5,815 nucleotides of DNA from Thermodesulfovibrionia bacterium. Its GTDB lineage: Bacteria; Nitrospirota; Thermodesulfovibrionia; UBA6902. The stretch lies in contig CAMYJJ010000186.1 of assembly GCA_947258735.1 (NCBI GenBank), positions 1-5,815 on the forward strand. The letters run 5' to 3'. Below, piece by piece: positions 5,405-5,815 of this stretch (its first letter is position 1; each line of letters starts with the position of its first letter). The translations under genes were made by a program, and so were the position numbers. A model generated the notes under the pieces. That model saw only the letters and a list, made by a program, of their open reading frames with translations. It made no database searches and had not been told where the DNA came from.

Positions 5405-5815
5405 CGGTAATACGACTTAACCTTAAAGATAGCTATGCATTCTTCATTTGTCTGATAACAAAAAGGTTTCAACAATTATATCAGACATTAATGTTAACAA
5501 TTACTATCTGAAAGAGGTAACATTCAGGAAAAATAATAAAAAATATGTCCTGTCAGCGCAACATTAAAAAGATCTGCAGCATTCAAGTGCTGATAATACA
5601 GTCATATAGGAGTTGACAGGAGTGCGTGAAGGACTCACCCATTAGTCAATCGACTTCCAGGATGAGGATTCAACTGTTAAGGAATGTGTGTAAATAATTT
5701 ATTTTCGCGGCGGGACAGTATCCCTTTATCTCTTAGCCCTAATACAATGATGGTTCATTAATTTTGGACTTTTTTTCAATAAATAAATTACTATCATCAA
5801 AACAGTTGTTCATGC
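5405..5815. other. Long non-coding region upstream of the kinase
   Basis: These 411 AT-rich bases hold no convincing gene. On the minus strand there is an extended -10 box (5475-5483) for the kinase. A small hairpin, CAGCA/TGCTG, lies around 5577-5592, followed on the minus strand by CAGATC and five T, too loose to call a terminator. Another hairpin, GGGA/TCCC, lies around 5713-5725. A minus-strand frame runs from the right edge to a stop at 5739-5741 (24 codons, ending KINEPSLY) and could be the tail of an upstream gene, but it is too short to judge. No tRNA, rRNA, IS end or CRISPR repeat was recognised. Confidence 0.5.
5475..5483 (-). promoter_or_regulatory. Extended -10 promoter candidate for the two-component operon
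   Basis: The minus strand reads TGATATAAT, a perfect TATAAT with the TGn extension. This can direct the housekeeping sigma factor without a good -35 box; the best -35-like hexamer (TTGTTA) is only 14 bases away. Transcription would start near 5468, giving a leader of about 65-75 bases before the kinase start. Confidence 0.45.

Noticed and set aside
5741..5781. AATGA/TCATT stem followed by a run of seven T on the plus strand
   Set aside because: The stem is five AT-rich pairs, it is well separated from the T-run, and no plus-strand gene precedes it.

Overview
The window is a compact bacterial locus with five genes, all read from the minus strand. In transcription order (right to left) they are a membrane sensor histidine kinase, an NtrC-family sigma-54 response regulator, an exported HEAT-repeat protein, a small STAS-domain protein and an exported di-heme cytochrome c peroxidase. 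The mix of a periplasmic c-type cytochrome, signal peptides, sigma-54 control and moderately AT-rich DNA points to a Gram-negative, respiring bacterium. Nitrospirota or Desulfobacterota/delta-type lineages would fit, but that is an inference from gene content and no taxon marker is present.

Right part (about 5815-2760). About 410 bases without a convincing gene lead into the kinase; they contain an extended -10 box. Kinase and regulator overlap by four bases (ATGA), so they form one translationally coupled two-component operon. The pair looks like the HydHG/ZraSR group: a two-TM kinase with a periplasmic Cache/PAS-like sensor and a REC-AAA+-Fis regulator with an intact GAFTGA loop. A T-rich tract behind a weak stem at the regulator stop codon may end this transcript.

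Middle (2804-2589). The 216-base gap between regulator and HEAT gene has the layout of a textbook sigma-54 control region. Two tandem palindromes ATGCAA-N3-TTGCAT are centred about 109 and 90 bases upstream of the predicted start of transcription. A match to the IHF consensus lies downstream of them, followed by a -24/-12 element with exact GG-N10-GC spacing, then a short leader with a strong ribosome binding site. The simplest reading is that the regulator encoded next door binds the palindromes and switches on the HEAT gene, and perhaps the genes behind it.

Left part (1943-1). The HEAT gene is followed by a 186-base gap with an RNA hairpin, then the STAS gene (a GTG start chosen by a strong ribosome binding site), then the peroxidase 54 bases further on. 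A -10 box and ribosome binding site at the extreme left edge suggest another minus-strand gene starting at the boundary.

Inferred model: an envelope signal is sensed by the kinase, and the phosphorylated regulator activates a periplasmic HEAT-repeat protein from a sigma-54 promoter. The HEAT gene occupies the place that the periplasmic protein ZraP has as target of ZraSR. The peroxidase and STAS genes may belong to the same response, linking it to peroxide or redox stress, but their co-regulation is not shown by the sequence.
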